Assembly (NCBI RefSeq): GCF_022410535.1
Contig: NZ_JAKNBL010000002.1
Coordinates: forward strand, 1-64,000
Reading direction: 5' to 3'
Origin: Pelotomaculum terephthalicicum JT
GTDB taxonomy: Bacteria > Bacillota > Desulfotomaculia > Desulfotomaculales > Pelotomaculaceae
Length of the DNA stretch: 64,000 bases
Notes under the pieces: model-generated
What the model saw: the letters and a program-made list of their open reading frames with translations, nothing else
What the model was told of the DNA's origin: nothing
Databases searched by the model: none
Part shown: positions 8,254 through 16,645 of the stretch, one piece after another
Position numbering within the stretch: position 1 is the stretch's first letter
Layout of the letters: each line of letters begins with the position of its first letter
Made by a program: the position numbers and the translations under genes

Positions 8254-9122
8254 TTTGCATCCTCCTTTCCATCTGCTTCAAGGGATTTTCCGTTGATGAG
8301 CCGCAAGCGGAGACCGCCGTGGGCGGTAAATTGGATTTCCTGCACTGCGGTTGTGAAAAGCTCTCTGAGAAGTTCCGCATTGATAGATTGTGTGAGGATT
8401 TTTTCCTTCAGTCTCTGCATCTGATAATAAGGCATAGAATCAGGCAGTCCGCTGTATTGCTCGGCGGCACAGGCCAGTATCAGCATTTTGGTGTACTCCG
8501 GTCCCGGCTCCGCTTTGTTCAGCTCCCGGATGACCTCGTTCTGGATGCGTACCGCCTCCAGCGTCGGCTCATTTGTATTTTGCGGCAGGGACCATTCTAA
8601 GAGGTTCGGGGTCTGCGCCAGCACATCCAGCCTTTCGGATAGGGCTGTGCGGATGTCCTCGTCCTCTATGTAACGGCGGTTGGTACAGCCCTCCTTTTCG
8701 CAGTACCAGCGGGGCTTTCCCCCAGCTCTGGTATCGCGGATCATCCTGCCGCCGCACACGCCGCAGACCGCCTTTTCACGGATGGGCTTGATGTAGTCCG
8801 GGCAGGGTGTATAGGCATTCTTTTCTCCCCTGACAAGCTGGGCCTGCAGAAAGGCTTCCGGCTCAAGGATGGGGGGATATTCCTTTTCCCCAAGATAGCG
8901 TTCGTTTTCAATGATGCGTTTAACCATGTGCTTGTTCCATTCAGTCGTGTGGCTGTGGTAACGAAGCCCCCGGCGCATCATTTCAGCGGCAATTTTGCTG
9001 TAGGCCATGCCGTCCGCATAAAGCCTGAAAATCTCTTTGACCGCCGCTGATTCTGTGGGGCTGCATTGTATCTCTCCCTTTTTCATGGTGTACCCGAAGG
9101 GGATTTTTCTCTGCCATGCCAT
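8235..9122 (-). CDS. Recombinase-domain protein without catalytic domain (second of three)
   Basis: A 295-aa protein that begins directly in the recombinase (DNA-binding) domain (IPFGYTMKKGEI, IFRLYADGMAYSKIAAEM) and has the zinc ribbon (CGVCGGRM, WYCEKEGC). The 120-residue serine catalytic domain is absent. Its ATG follows the upstream recombinase stop by 1 nt and it overlaps the next gene, so it is a true cistron and not a broken one. A role as DNA-binding partner of the two catalytic recombinases is inferred; triple recombinase sets of this form occur in clostridial ICEs. Confidence 0.88.
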   Translation of the reverse strand: MAWQRKIPFGYTMKKGEIQCSPTESAAVKEIFRLYADGMAYSKIAAEMMRRGLRYHSHTTEWNKHMVKRIIENERYLGEKEYPPILEPEAFLQAQLVRGEKNAYTPCPDYIKPIREKAVCGVCGGRMIRDTRAGGKPRWYCEKEGCTNRRYIEDEDIRTALSERLDVLAQTPNLLEWSLPQNTNEPTLEAVRIQNEVIRELNKAEPGPEYTKMLILACAAEQYSGLPDSMPYYQMQRLKEKILTQSINAELLRELFTTAVQEIQFTAHGGLRLRLINGKSLEADGKEDAKCPKAQ

Positions 9123-9123
9123 A

Positions 9124-10704
9124 TTACCGCACCGTCCTTTCCATGGTTTCTTTTAGTATCAAGCCATTGTGAAGGCTGATATTCATCTCGGTTTCCGATG
9201 AGATGGTGATGTTCTCCACCAGCATCTCAAATACTTCCTCCGTGAGTTCCTCCAGATAGTCAGGGCTGTCCTCCAGATAATCCAGCATGGCTTGGGTGGC
9301 TTTGATCTGACTGTCCTCGCCGTTGGCCTCCATGATGCGGCGACGTTGACGGCGCAGCTCTCGGAGCTTAAAGTCGATTTCGCCGATTTGGGATAAATAA
9401 AGAGCAGAATCTACGTATCCCTTCGACTTGAGTCGAACAAGAACGAGATTCTGCTCGGTGAGCTGGGCAATTTCTTTGTCAATATCATTGATTCTGCGGT
9501 TGGAGCGAAGCTCCTTTTCCCGAAGCTCGGTCAGCTGGGTTAAGACCGGGGACAGGATTTGTGTACGATACCGTTTCAGCTTGTGGTACATACGGAGGAT
9601 TGCCGTGACAATCTGTTCCTCCGGTATCTGTGAGGTGGGACAAAGGTTTTTATCACGGTCATGCCTCCGGCAAGTCCAGTAGACCTTTTCGTTGACGATT
9701 TTTCTGCGGAACAGAGTACCGCAGCCTTCACAGCGGATTTTCTTTGCCAGCAGTGCGGAGGAAACCGTTCCGTTTGTCTGTCTCCGTCGGCTTTCCATCA
9801 GTGCCTGCACCCGCTGAAAGTCCTCCTTGGAAATAATCGCCTCATGGCAGTTCTCTACAAAATATTTTGGCTTTTCACCCTTGTTGCGCACCTGCCGGAA
9901 CGGGATTTCGTTGGTGGCGAAGCTCTTTTGCCAGAGCATATTTCCGGTGTAGGCGATGTTGGTGAGGATGTACGCCACTGTGCTTGGGTGCCAGACGGTT
10001 CGCCCCTTGGTGCGGGGGACGTCTGCCTTGTTCAGATCGTCTGCGATGTCACTCTTTCCCTGACCGCTGAGATAAGCGGCATAAATGCGGCGCACTACCT
10101 CGGCCTGTTCGGGGATAATCATCAGGGTGCGCCCCTCCAGTCGATAGCCATAAGGCTCGGACGGCGAGAGGTAGTCGCCCTTTTCCATACGGATGCGGAC
10201 GCTGATGCGCATATTGTTTGAGTGGTTCTGTGACTCCATCTGTGAAAAAGCGCCATAGATGGTGGCGATCTGCTCCGACGTCATTTTGCCGGTGTCGATG
10301 TTTTCTTTCTCAAAGTGGATGGAGATGCCCAGCCGTAAAAGCTCCCGCACATACTGGATGTATTCCTTGGTGTTCCTTGCGAAGCGGGATATGGATTTGA
10401 CGAGGACGCGGTCAATCTTTCCGTCCCTGCAGTCTTGAATCATGCGGTTGAATTCATCCCGCTTGCTTGCCACAAGACCGGAGATGCCCTCGTCAGCATA
10501 AATGTCCGCCAGCTCCCAGCTCTCCTGTGCTGCGATATGCCGGGTGTAATAATCCACCTGTGCGATGTAGGAATTCTGCTGATCCTCCGAGTCGCTGCTC
10601 ACACGGGCATATGCCGCCACACGGAGCTTTGCCGTTTCCGGCTTTCGCGCCTGTATCAATGTGATTTTGGGCGCTTCCGCCGATGTTGAATTGGGTTGAT
10701 ACAT
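9124..10704 (-). CDS. Large serine recombinase (first of three)
   Basis: A 526-aa large serine recombinase with a catalytic domain (YARVSSDSEDQQNSYIAQ, and ISRFARNTKEYIQYVREL), a recombinase domain, a zinc ribbon (CEGCGTLFRRK, YWTCRRH), a long coiled coil (about 380-460) and a short tail. GGAGGG sits 7 nt before the ATG. It heads the recombinase operon. With the 6634-8253 gene it probably forms the integration and excision machinery of the ICE; which of the two cuts att sites is not visible. Confidence 0.93.
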   Translation of the reverse strand: MYQPNSTSAEAPKITLIQARKPETAKLRVAAYARVSSDSEDQQNSYIAQVDYYTRHIAAQESWELADIYADEGISGLVASKRDEFNRMIQDCRDGKIDRVLVKSISRFARNTKEYIQYVRELLRLGISIHFEKENIDTGKMTSEQIATIYGAFSQMESQNHSNNMRISVRIRMEKGDYLSPSEPYGYRLEGRTLMIIPEQAEVVRRIYAAYLSGQGKSDIADDLNKADVPRTKGRTVWHPSTVAYILTNIAYTGNMLWQKSFATNEIPFRQVRNKGEKPKYFVENCHEAIISKEDFQRVQALMESRRRQTNGTVSSALLAKKIRCEGCGTLFRRKIVNEKVYWTCRRHDRDKNLCPTSQIPEEQIVTAILRMYHKLKRYRTQILSPVLTQLTELREKELRSNRRINDIDKEIAQLTEQNLVLVRLKSKGYVDSALYLSQIGEIDFKLRELRRQRRRIMEANGEDSQIKATQAMLDYLEDSPDYLEELTEEVFEMLVENITISSETEMNISLHNGLILKETMERTVR

Positions 10705-10796
10705 CTTTTTTCCCTCCTTTCAACGACATACACTACCACACCTCCCAGCATATAGCTACCGAATCGTTGATAATATTCAGAAAACAATTCCGCGAC

Positions 10797-10955
10797 TCAG
10801 CATAGTGCGATGATGGTGGGTCGCAGCCTGCGTTCCAAGTCTTTTTTAATCCTTTCAATTTCCTGTTCTGTCATGTTCTTGGCGGCCGCAAGACGTGTGA
10901 GCTGCTGCAGGGCGGCAGCGTACATCAGATTATCGGATACCTGTGCGTTTGTCAT
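10797..10955 (-). CDS. 52-aa SHOCT-like small protein coupled to the MazF-like toxin
   Basis: A 52-aa protein (MTNAQVSDNLMYAAALQQL, then MTEQEIERIKKDLERRL). The C-terminal half resembles a SHOCT-type short helix, in which a TEQEIERIKKDL-like segment is typical. Its ATG overlaps the stop of the mazF-like gene by 4 nt (ATGA), so it is translated after it. It could be an unusual antitoxin or unrelated; no antitoxin DNA-binding fold is visible. The gene is followed by about 90 bp and then the recombinase operon. Confidence 0.7.
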   Translation of the reverse strand: MTNAQVSDNLMYAAALQQLTRLAAAKNMTEQEIERIKKDLERRLRPTIIALC

Positions 10956-11344
10956 GGCGTTTCCCTCCCTGATAGAATAGGCACTGGAGCCAGACCGACG
11001 CTGATTGCCAGTGCCTCGTCAATTTTTTTCATTTCCTGTTCATCCAGCCTGCCGACATATTCCCGCAGCCTGCTGCGGTCGATGGTGCGTATCTGCTCCA
11101 AAAGCACAAAGGATTCCTTCAGGCGGCCGCAGGCATGACCGATGCTTGCATGGGTGGGGAGCGGCTTTTTCGGCTTCGCTGTAATGGCAGCGGCAATCAC
11201 GGTGGGGCTGTGGCGGTTTCCGACGTTATTTTGCAGAATGATAAGGGGCCTTACACCGCCTTGTTCCGAGCCGACCGTTGGATTTAAATCCGCGTAGTAG
11301 ATGTCGCCTCGTAAAATGGTATTATGGAACTGTTTCAAATACAC
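10952..11344 (-). CDS. MazF/PemK-like type II toxin
   Basis: A 130-aa PemK/MazF-fold protein: RGDIYYADLNPTVGSEQGG, then RPLIILQNNVGNRHSPTVI and FVLLEQIRTIDRSRL, the conserved elements of the mRNA-cleaving toxin. Start is uncertain: GTG at 11344 or TTG at 11338, which is better spaced from AAGAGG. The usual antitoxin gene upstream is missing; instead a terminator-like hairpin precedes it, and a 52-aa gene is coupled after it. In the ICE it may work as a stabiliser or a regulator. Confidence 0.85.
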   Translation of the reverse strand: MYLKQFHNTILRGDIYYADLNPTVGSEQGGVRPLIILQNNVGNRHSPTVIAAAITAKPKKPLPTHASIGHACGRLKESFVLLEQIRTIDRSRLREYVGRLDEQEMKKIDEALAISVGLAPVPILSGRETP

Positions 11345-11384
11345 ACCTCTTTCCTATGCCCATATTCTTAATGGCACAAAAATA

Positions 11385-11441
11385 GAGACCGCCCTGTATG
11401 ATCTGCTTTGTTGTGAGAGCCTTTACAGGCAGGGCGATCTC
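11385..11441 (-). terminator. Terminator-like leader hairpin before the mazF-like gene
   Basis: On the minus strand GAGATCGCCCTG and CAGGGCGGTCTC form a 12-bp stem (one G-U) followed by TATTTTTG. It ends about 40 nt before the toxin start, where it could attenuate entry into the toxin and recombinase genes. Confidence 0.6.
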
Positions 11442-11938
11442 CATTGCTTCTAACATTAAGATTCTTCTCGCTGTGCTTAATTCGACACTACTCCCCAAGC
11501 ACGCAGAGCTCTGGTTTATAAGAGCTCAAAAGGCGACGGCCTGAACTGCGGCTGGCTTCACCGCATCATAGGAATCTCACCTCCACCGGGATCTCCGCTG
11601 GCTGCCCTCATTGCGTGGTCCCCATGTCTTGTGGGGGCTGTGACTGGACAGAAGTATCAATATAGGCTGACGGGATCATTGCGAAACAGGCTGCCACAGC
11701 CTGCTTTTCGGACGGATGGGTACCGCTTTGCACCTTATTTGGCCGTCTTTGATAGGTGGGAAAATGAGAAACCATGAACAGAATAAAAATAATATGGTTG
11801 CTTTCATGTTCTCATCGCCGTCCTACAGGTGGTCTTGGCGCATCCTCCGGAGTCGCTTTCCCTTTTGGGGTCCGTCAGCTAACGTATTCAGGTCGTCGGA
11901 TATGAAATTTTCAAAGAGCAATGGGGGTGAATAGAAAA
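11442..11938 (-). other. Non-coding region between sigma factor and toxin genes
   Basis: About 500 bp without a convincing gene. On the minus strand it starts after the sigma-gene terminator and has several short stems (for example GAGCTCTTATA/TATAAGAGCTC-like pairing near 11500-11530). A possible 41-aa peptide with a hydrophobic start (MKATILFLFCSWFLIF, ATG near 11809) has no clear SD. A plus-strand ORF at 11716-11934 looks random. The region resembles the long leader seen upstream of toxin/recombinase genes in related ICEs, a comparison made from memory. Confidence 0.4.
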
Positions 11939-11973
11939 ACCCCCTCACTACTAAGCCGATTTCGTGAGGGGGT
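11939..11973 (-). terminator. Terminator after the sigma-like gene
   Basis: ACCCCCTCAC and GTGAGGGGGT form a perfect 10-bp stem with TTTTTC after it on the minus strand, starting about 15 nt past the sigma-like gene stop. Confidence 0.8.
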
Positions 11974-11988
11974 CTACAAAAAATATTT

Positions 11989-12441
11989 TTACTTTTCTAT
12001 CATTTTTTTGAGCTTCAGCCGAATCTGTCGTTCACGGTAGCTGATAGTTTGTTGCTTGATACCGGTTTCCCGTTCCAATTCCGACTGAGATTTTCCCTGA
12101 AAGTACAGGGCAAAGATTAAAGCCTGCTCCTCCTTAGAAAGCTGTGCGAGGCATCGGTGGAGCTTTTCCGCTATGAACTTGTCCACGACCACATCCTCCA
12201 CACGGGGAGAAATAAGGTCCGGAATCCCATCCTCGCCTGTGGTTTCTGTCGTATCCATGGTGCTGTAATAAAAGACACCGTGTGCCGTATCCCTTTCCTC
12301 CAGATAGGTTTCACGGCGCTTCATGCGGTGATAGGTAACATAGACTTCTTCGCTGACCGGCACAAGCTGACCCTGCACCTTGATTTGGTATTTTTTCTTG
12401 ATCTCCCTCTGATGCTGAGTGTCTCTTTTGATGCTTTTCAT
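11989..12441 (-). CDS. Small sigma-70-like factor of the ICE
   Basis: A 150-aa protein with a region-4-type helix-turn-helix at the C-terminus (LSKEEQALIFALYFQGKS, ELERETGIKQQTISYRERQI), as in the short sigma-like factors of conjugative transposons. Region 2 is not obvious. ATG at 12441 (MKSIKRDTQHQREIKKK) has AGGAG 8 nt upstream; the longer start at 12576 would place translation across a strong hairpin. It probably controls expression of ICE excision or transfer genes, but its target promoter is unknown. Confidence 0.8.
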   Translation of the reverse strand: MKSIKRDTQHQREIKKKYQIKVQGQLVPVSEEVYVTYHRMKRRETYLEERDTAHGVFYYSTMDTTETTGEDGIPDLISPRVEDVVVDKFIAEKLHRCLAQLSKEEQALIFALYFQGKSQSELERETGIKQQTISYRERQIRLKLKKMIEK

Positions 12442-12508
12442 AAAATCTGCTCCTTTGAATTTCAAATTTTTGAAATCCGCCGGAGCCATCGAATCCGCAT
12501 AAACGAAA

Positions 12509-12558
12509 CAAGACGGCAGGAGAACCTCCTTTGCAGGAAGTTCCGCACTGCCGTCTTG
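12509..12558 (-). terminator. Leader hairpin before the sigma-like gene
   Basis: CAAGACGGCAG and CTGCCGTCTTG form a perfect 11-bp stem with further pairing inside (GGAACTTCC region), followed by TTTCGTTT on the minus strand. It lies between the 52-aa gene (stop at 12596) and the sigma-like start, so it may act as an attenuator. Confidence 0.7.
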
Positions 12559-12595
12559 CGTTCTGGCGGATTTCATTTTTATTACTGAGGTACGG

Positions 12596-12754
12596 TTATG
12601 CTACAGGTTTTACACGATCATGCGTTATGTTCAACGTGCCATCGGTATTTACGGTGATGCGAGTAACGCAATCTTTTATCTGAATTTCAAACAGACGTTG
12701 ATCGCTGCTCATATCGCCGATGCGTTTTTTATTCAGGTTTCTTACTTCGGTCAT
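12596..12754 (-). CDS. 52-aa conserved ICE protein upstream of the sigma-like gene
   Basis: A small protein (MTEVRNLNKKRIGDMSS, IQIKDCVTRITVNTDGTLNI) that I recognise as a recurrent neighbour of small sigma factors in clostridial ICEs; function unknown. ATG at 12754 follows GGGAGG by about 11 nt. A further hairpin (12811-12837) lies in its leader. Confidence 0.65.
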   Translation of the reverse strand: MTEVRNLNKKRIGDMSSDQRLFEIQIKDCVTRITVNTDGTLNITHDRVKPVA

Positions 12755-12810
12755 AGAAATACTTCCCTCCCCTCGACTGATTTGTGAGTGTTCAGGCATA
12801 TAAAGCAAAA

Positions 12811-12837
12811 GCTGTTATCGCCTTACGCAATAACAGC
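12811..12837 (-). terminator. Hairpin upstream of the 52-aa gene
   Basis: GCTGTTAT pairs with ATAACAGC and is followed on the minus strand by TTTTGCTTT. No minus-strand gene lies just upstream, so it would act in the leader of the 12754-start gene. Confidence 0.5.
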
Positions 12838-12963
12838 ATACTAATTTATGGGACAAGCTTGGAGGTGTGGGAATAGCTTTCCGGTAGAGTGTGAGTAGCG
12901 AATTTTTAATATTGTACCAAGTTCATGCATGAAGTCTAAATATGTAAAGCCAATATCAGCGTT

Positions 12964-13005
12964 AATCAAGTTAACCTTGATATCAGTCTCAAAACGTGAT
13001 AAAAT
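12964..13005 (+). promoter_or_regulatory. Promoter and possible operator of the cargo run
   Basis: TTGATA (12977-12982) and TAAAAT (13000-13005) are separated by 17 nt, with TG one base before the -10 (extended -10). A small dyad ATCAAG/CTTGAT (about 12966-12981) overlaps the -35 and could be the operator of the XRE regulator that follows. It is the only strong promoter I found before the defence-like run. Confidence 0.65.
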
Positions 13006-13051
13006 ATTCCAAATAGGCTATTTGAGGGCAAAGCTCTTTGGAGGAGATATT

Positions 13052-13264
13052 ATGGCGTTCAGCTACAACAAGCTATGGAAAATACTGATAGATAGAAAAA
13101 TGATGAAAAAAGATTTGATGGCTATGACGGGCTTAACTACAACTACTATGGCAAAGTTAGGCAAAGAACTGCCGGTCAGCATGGACGTTTTGGCGCGCAT
13201 ATGTAAGGCTCTCAGGTGTAATATTGGAGATATCGTCGATTACATTGATGAAGAAAATAAATAG
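13052..13264 (+). CDS. Small XRE-family regulator
   Basis: A 70-aa Cro/CI-type helix-turn-helix protein (LWKILIDRKMMKKDLMAMTG, TTTTMAKLGKELPVSMDVLA), of the short YozG-like kind. ATG at 13052 has GGAGGAG 5 nt upstream; the longer frame from 12929 would run through the promoter. It heads the plus-strand cargo run, 32 nt before the ABC-3C genes, and probably represses its own promoter. Confidence 0.88.
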   Translation: MAFSYNKLWKILIDRKMMKKDLMAMTGLTTTTMAKLGKELPVSMDVLARICKALRCNIGDIVDYIDEENK

Positions 13265-13296
13265 GATACAGTTCAGTTTGAATGGAGGGTTTCGGC

Positions 13297-14733
13297 ATGA
13301 GGTTATGTTTTGGCTCATATTTAGCGATTCTTGTTCCGTGCAAGGCAGTTAATATTGATAATAAGCAGTTGTGCGAAGCACTTCTTCATTCTGTTGCCCC
13401 CAATTATGAGTTTACCTTTTCAGGGCAGGAAAATGCAGATCGTGTCAGAGAAGATGCCACATCAAAATTACTGCGGTGTGAACAGAATCTCTCAAAAGAT
13501 ATTACTGGGCCAGCCCGCAACGCCGTTCCACAAGAAGTAGCCAGCTACTTTAAGAACAATGTCATCAAACTGTTGGACAGTAATTTATCCAAGCAGATAA
13601 TCCTGGCGCTTAAAGACATGATTGGTAATGATTTTCCTGAAAAAGATGGGAAGAAAATACATGGTATTTACGATGATACGAAAGTCGAACTGGTCAATGG
13701 CATAACAAAAAAAGAATTGGCATCCCAAACCGAATTCTGTTTTCATTCGTTTTTGGCCGGAGTCTTTTTATATGTTGTCACAAACACTACGAACCGAAGC
13801 GGCAAAAAGACGATTCGGTCTGTTACACAAGAGTATGTTCTTTCCTTCACATCTCGGATTGAAGAAATAACGCTCCTTGAGGATAATGTGTCAGATCGGA
13901 TCTGCACTTATGATTATAGAAACGGAAAGACCGATACAGAATTCGCCGAAGGTGTCGCAGAGTATTTGATAGACAAAATCAAGCAATTACCTCAGCCATC
14001 AAAACAGGACGATTCCCTGCTTGTTACTCTGCTGTCAGAAGCTAATGGTAAGTGTTTATATTGCGGTGGTTATCTTGGAATTCCCAAGCGAGGGAAGATT
14101 CCGGTTAAAAACTGTGAAATTGTCTATTTGAAGCAGTCACCAGATGAAGCGGACAGCTATGAAAATGCGGTAGCATTATGTACAAACGAATGTGCTCCTC
14201 TTGTTCCGGCGATGTCATCTGATGAAATAGCAGAGTTGCTTGAAAAAAAACACCGTTGTGCGGATATTCAGGCATTTCTTGACAGAATATCCGGCATTAA
14301 GTTTCAGGATGAAATAGAGACTGTTCTGCGCGAAGTTCATAAGACAAAGAATGCGCAAGGACTGGAACCAACAGATATCAAAGATTTGGTTGAGATTGAG
14401 CGTAAGATTCACGAACCTTTCCTAAAGGACAAGATTAATGCGAGTATGGCTCGCTTATATAAAACTGTAAAAAACACTTGCTCCCGTCTTGAACAGGAAA
14501 TTGGATTTGACACGAATATGTTTGGGGAGTTAATGAAATCCGCTTATAAGCTGCTCGAAAGTGGAATACAGCAAAAATCAGATATCATCGATCCACAGGA
14601 ATACATAGCAGATCTCTTAGTTGAAAAACTATTTTCACAAGTTGGACAGAGACATAGAGACGCCTGTGAGATCATTGTTGGATATTTAGTGAAAAGGTGT
14701 GATTTGTTCAATGAAAATACCAAGCAAAGTTAA
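13297..14733 (+). CDS. ABC-3C system large component with degenerate HNH zinc site
   Basis: A 478-aa protein placed as the large (effector-type) gene of an ABC-three-component set, before the small middle component and the DUF2326 ATPase. Residues about 250-300 show an HNH-like zinc frame (GKCLYCGGYL, then NCEIVYLKQSPDEADSYENA and ALCTNEC). The cysteines C253, C256, C295 and C299 remain, but the D-H pair of active HNH nucleases reads V-Y. The C-terminal part is helical and should bind the other components. GGAGGG before ATG 13297 sets the start. The nuclease call is doubtful; the system call rests on gene order. Confidence 0.7.
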   Translation: MRLCFGSYLAILVPCKAVNIDNKQLCEALLHSVAPNYEFTFSGQENADRVREDATSKLLRCEQNLSKDITGPARNAVPQEVASYFKNNVIKLLDSNLSKQIILALKDMIGNDFPEKDGKKIHGIYDDTKVELVNGITKKELASQTEFCFHSFLAGVFLYVVTNTTNRSGKKTIRSVTQEYVLSFTSRIEEITLLEDNVSDRICTYDYRNGKTDTEFAEGVAEYLIDKIKQLPQPSKQDDSLLVTLLSEANGKCLYCGGYLGIPKRGKIPVKNCEIVYLKQSPDEADSYENAVALCTNECAPLVPAMSSDEIAELLEKKHRCADIQAFLDRISGIKFQDEIETVLREVHKTKNAQGLEPTDIKDLVEIERKIHEPFLKDKINASMARLYKTVKNTCSRLEQEIGFDTNMFGELMKSAYKLLESGIQQKSDIIDPQEYIADLLVEKLFSQVGQRHRDACEIIVGYLVKRCDLFNENTKQS

Positions 14734-14950
14734 TTCTTTCTCCGATAGCGTCATTGCTCTCTTTGCGCCTATCTTGGAGAAATTAGAGGAGCGGGATATG
14801 ACCCCGCATGAACTGCTCGAAGCGACACGGACAAAGGTATCGGAAATAAGCATATTTCTTGATGCTCTTGATTGTTTGTATAAACTTGGGCAAATAGAAA
14901 TACCTGACGGGACGGAGGTACTCCACTATGTTAAAGCGGATAACATGTGA
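14711..14950 (+). CDS. ABC-3C small middle component
   Basis: A 79-aa winged-helix-like protein (MKIPSKVNSFSDSVIALFAP, LDALDCLYKLGQIEIPDG) matching the short middle components (MC6/MC7-like) of ABC-three-component systems. It overlaps the large component by 23 nt and the ATPase by 23 nt, so the three are translationally coupled. ATG at 14711 is preferred over GTG at 14699. It is thought to bridge the ATPase and the effector. Confidence 0.75.
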   Translation: MKIPSKVNSFSDSVIALFAPILEKLEERDMTPHELLEATRTKVSEISIFLDALDCLYKLGQIEIPDGTEVLHYVKADNM

Positions 14951-16631
14951 GAAGTTTAAAACTCAGCCGGAGGATTTCCGGCCTGGGCTTAACGTCATCC
15001 TTGGCAGTTCGGATGGCAGCAACGCTATTGGCAAGTCCACTTTTCTGCTGATACTGGATTTTGTATTTGGAGGGGATAACTACCCGAAATCCGCAAAGGA
15101 TGTGATCACTCATCTTGATCACCACACGATAAACTTCATCTTTGAATTTGATGGTTTTCCCTACTTTTTTTCTCGAAGCACAAGCCGCCCGTCCGTGGTG
15201 AATCGCTGCGACAGCCAGTTCCATGTCATTGAGGAAATGAGTGTGCCGAACTATCGCAAATGGCTGTTCCACGAGTATAGAATACTTCTGAGGGGTATTA
15301 CTTTTGATGAAATTGTAGAAAGATTCTTCCGTATTTACGGCCATGGAAGCCATAATGAACACAAGCCTCTGCAAAGCGAGCGCGAATCAATGGCAACGGC
15401 TGTCGAGTACCTTATGAAATTATTGGATAAGTTTGAAGCCATCCAGAATCTGAAAACCGCCGAAGAAAGCTATGGCATCAAGCCAAGCAAACAGGCGGAA
15501 CGTTCCATATCGGATATCACGGCTGATATTGGCGAGAATAAGGATAAAATAGAAAGTCTGGAAAAGCGCCGGGAGAGGCTGTGCAGGCAAAATGAAGAGG
15601 CCAACCTGCGCGCTTTGGGTATTGATCCGCAGCAAGCGGAGCGGCTTGCTGAAATTAAGAGTGAGTTGGGTAAACTGAGCCGCCGGAAGAGCCGTTTGAT
15701 ATCCCAGCTTAATGCAGTCCGCAACAACATGCCTGGTAATGACGGAGTGCTAAAAAAAGACTTTTCGGCGCTGCTCCATTTTTTTCCTGATGCTAAAATT
15801 GATGCTTTTACTGATGTCGAAGCTTTCCATGCTAAGATCAACGGTTTTCTTCGTGCTGACATTGAGGAAGAAATTGCACGGCTGACGCCGCAAATTGAAT
15901 ACATAGATGCTGATATTGCAAACTATGAGAAGCAAATCGAGGGTTCAGGAGTCGCCAAATCTCTCTCGCAATCCATTCTTACTCAGTACGCACGTGTGTC
16001 ACGGGAAATAGAAAAACTGGTTGAAGAGAATGAAGCGCTGCAAGGCGAAATGGAGCAAATGGAAAAGCGCAAGGAGATTGAACATCTGCTGGCGAATCTC
16101 CGTAAGCGGCAAGAAGAAGCTCTCGCCGCTGCTCAGGATGAAGTGAACGCTGAAATGAAGCGAATTAATGATATTATTACCGGCGGTGACAGAACCGCAC
16201 CAGAATTGACGCTAAAACCGGACAAGACCTTTGAGTTTGAAACCCCCGATGATAAGAGTGAAGGAACAGCGTTTAAGAGTCTTGTGGTATACGATCTGAG
16301 TATGCTCGCTTTAACTCCGCTCCCTGTTCTGATTCATGATTCAAGCATCGTTAAGCGTATAGAGGATGCCGATTTTGAACAGATACTTGGTTTGTATCAG
16401 AAAAGCGGTGAAAGCGGCAAGCAAGTGTTCATCGCATTTGATAAGGCAGATACTTATACACCAAATACATACAAAATCGTTGATAAGGCGTCAGTTCTCC
16501 GCCTGTCCGTGGGGAATGAATTGTTTGGCAAGTCTTGGAGCCGGCAAAATGCTGTGCCAGAGACGGAGCCCATTTCCAGATCAGATGCCGAAGATAAAGC
16601 AAAAACAGAACAGCGAAACGATGAAGATTAA
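14928..16631 (+). CDS. ABC-3C SMC-like ATPase (DUF2326)
   Basis: A 567-aa DUF2326-type ATPase: Walker A GSSDGSNAIGKSTFLL near residue 30, long coiled coils (about 170-260 and 290-410), and a C-terminal half-domain with LPVLIHDSS in the Walker B/D-loop region. The layout is that of SMC/RecN-type proteins, which sense DNA. It follows the middle component with overlap and is 14 nt before the methyltransferase gene, so ABC-3C and Mod/Res lie on one transcript. Systems of this class are predicted anti-phage or anti-plasmid devices. Confidence 0.85.
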   Translation: MLKRITCEKFKTQPEDFRPGLNVILGSSDGSNAIGKSTFLLILDFVFGGDNYPKSAKDVITHLDHHTINFIFEFDGFPYFFSRSTSRPSVVNRCDSQFHVIEEMSVPNYRKWLFHEYRILLRGITFDEIVERFFRIYGHGSHNEHKPLQSERESMATAVEYLMKLLDKFEAIQNLKTAEESYGIKPSKQAERSISDITADIGENKDKIESLEKRRERLCRQNEEANLRALGIDPQQAERLAEIKSELGKLSRRKSRLISQLNAVRNNMPGNDGVLKKDFSALLHFFPDAKIDAFTDVEAFHAKINGFLRADIEEEIARLTPQIEYIDADIANYEKQIEGSGVAKSLSQSILTQYARVSREIEKLVEENEALQGEMEQMEKRKEIEHLLANLRKRQEEALAAAQDEVNAEMKRINDIITGGDRTAPELTLKPDKTFEFETPDDKSEGTAFKSLVVYDLSMLALTPLPVLIHDSSIVKRIEDADFEQILGLYQKSGESGKQVFIAFDKADTYTPNTYKIVDKASVLRLSVGNELFGKSWSRQNAVPETEPISRSDAEDKAKTEQRNDED

Positions 16632-16645
16632 GGAGATAAAAGCAC

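Noticed and set aside
11716-11934. 72-aa plus-strand ORF in the ICE control region
   Set aside because: Opposite to all neighbouring genes, no SD, no recognisable sequence.
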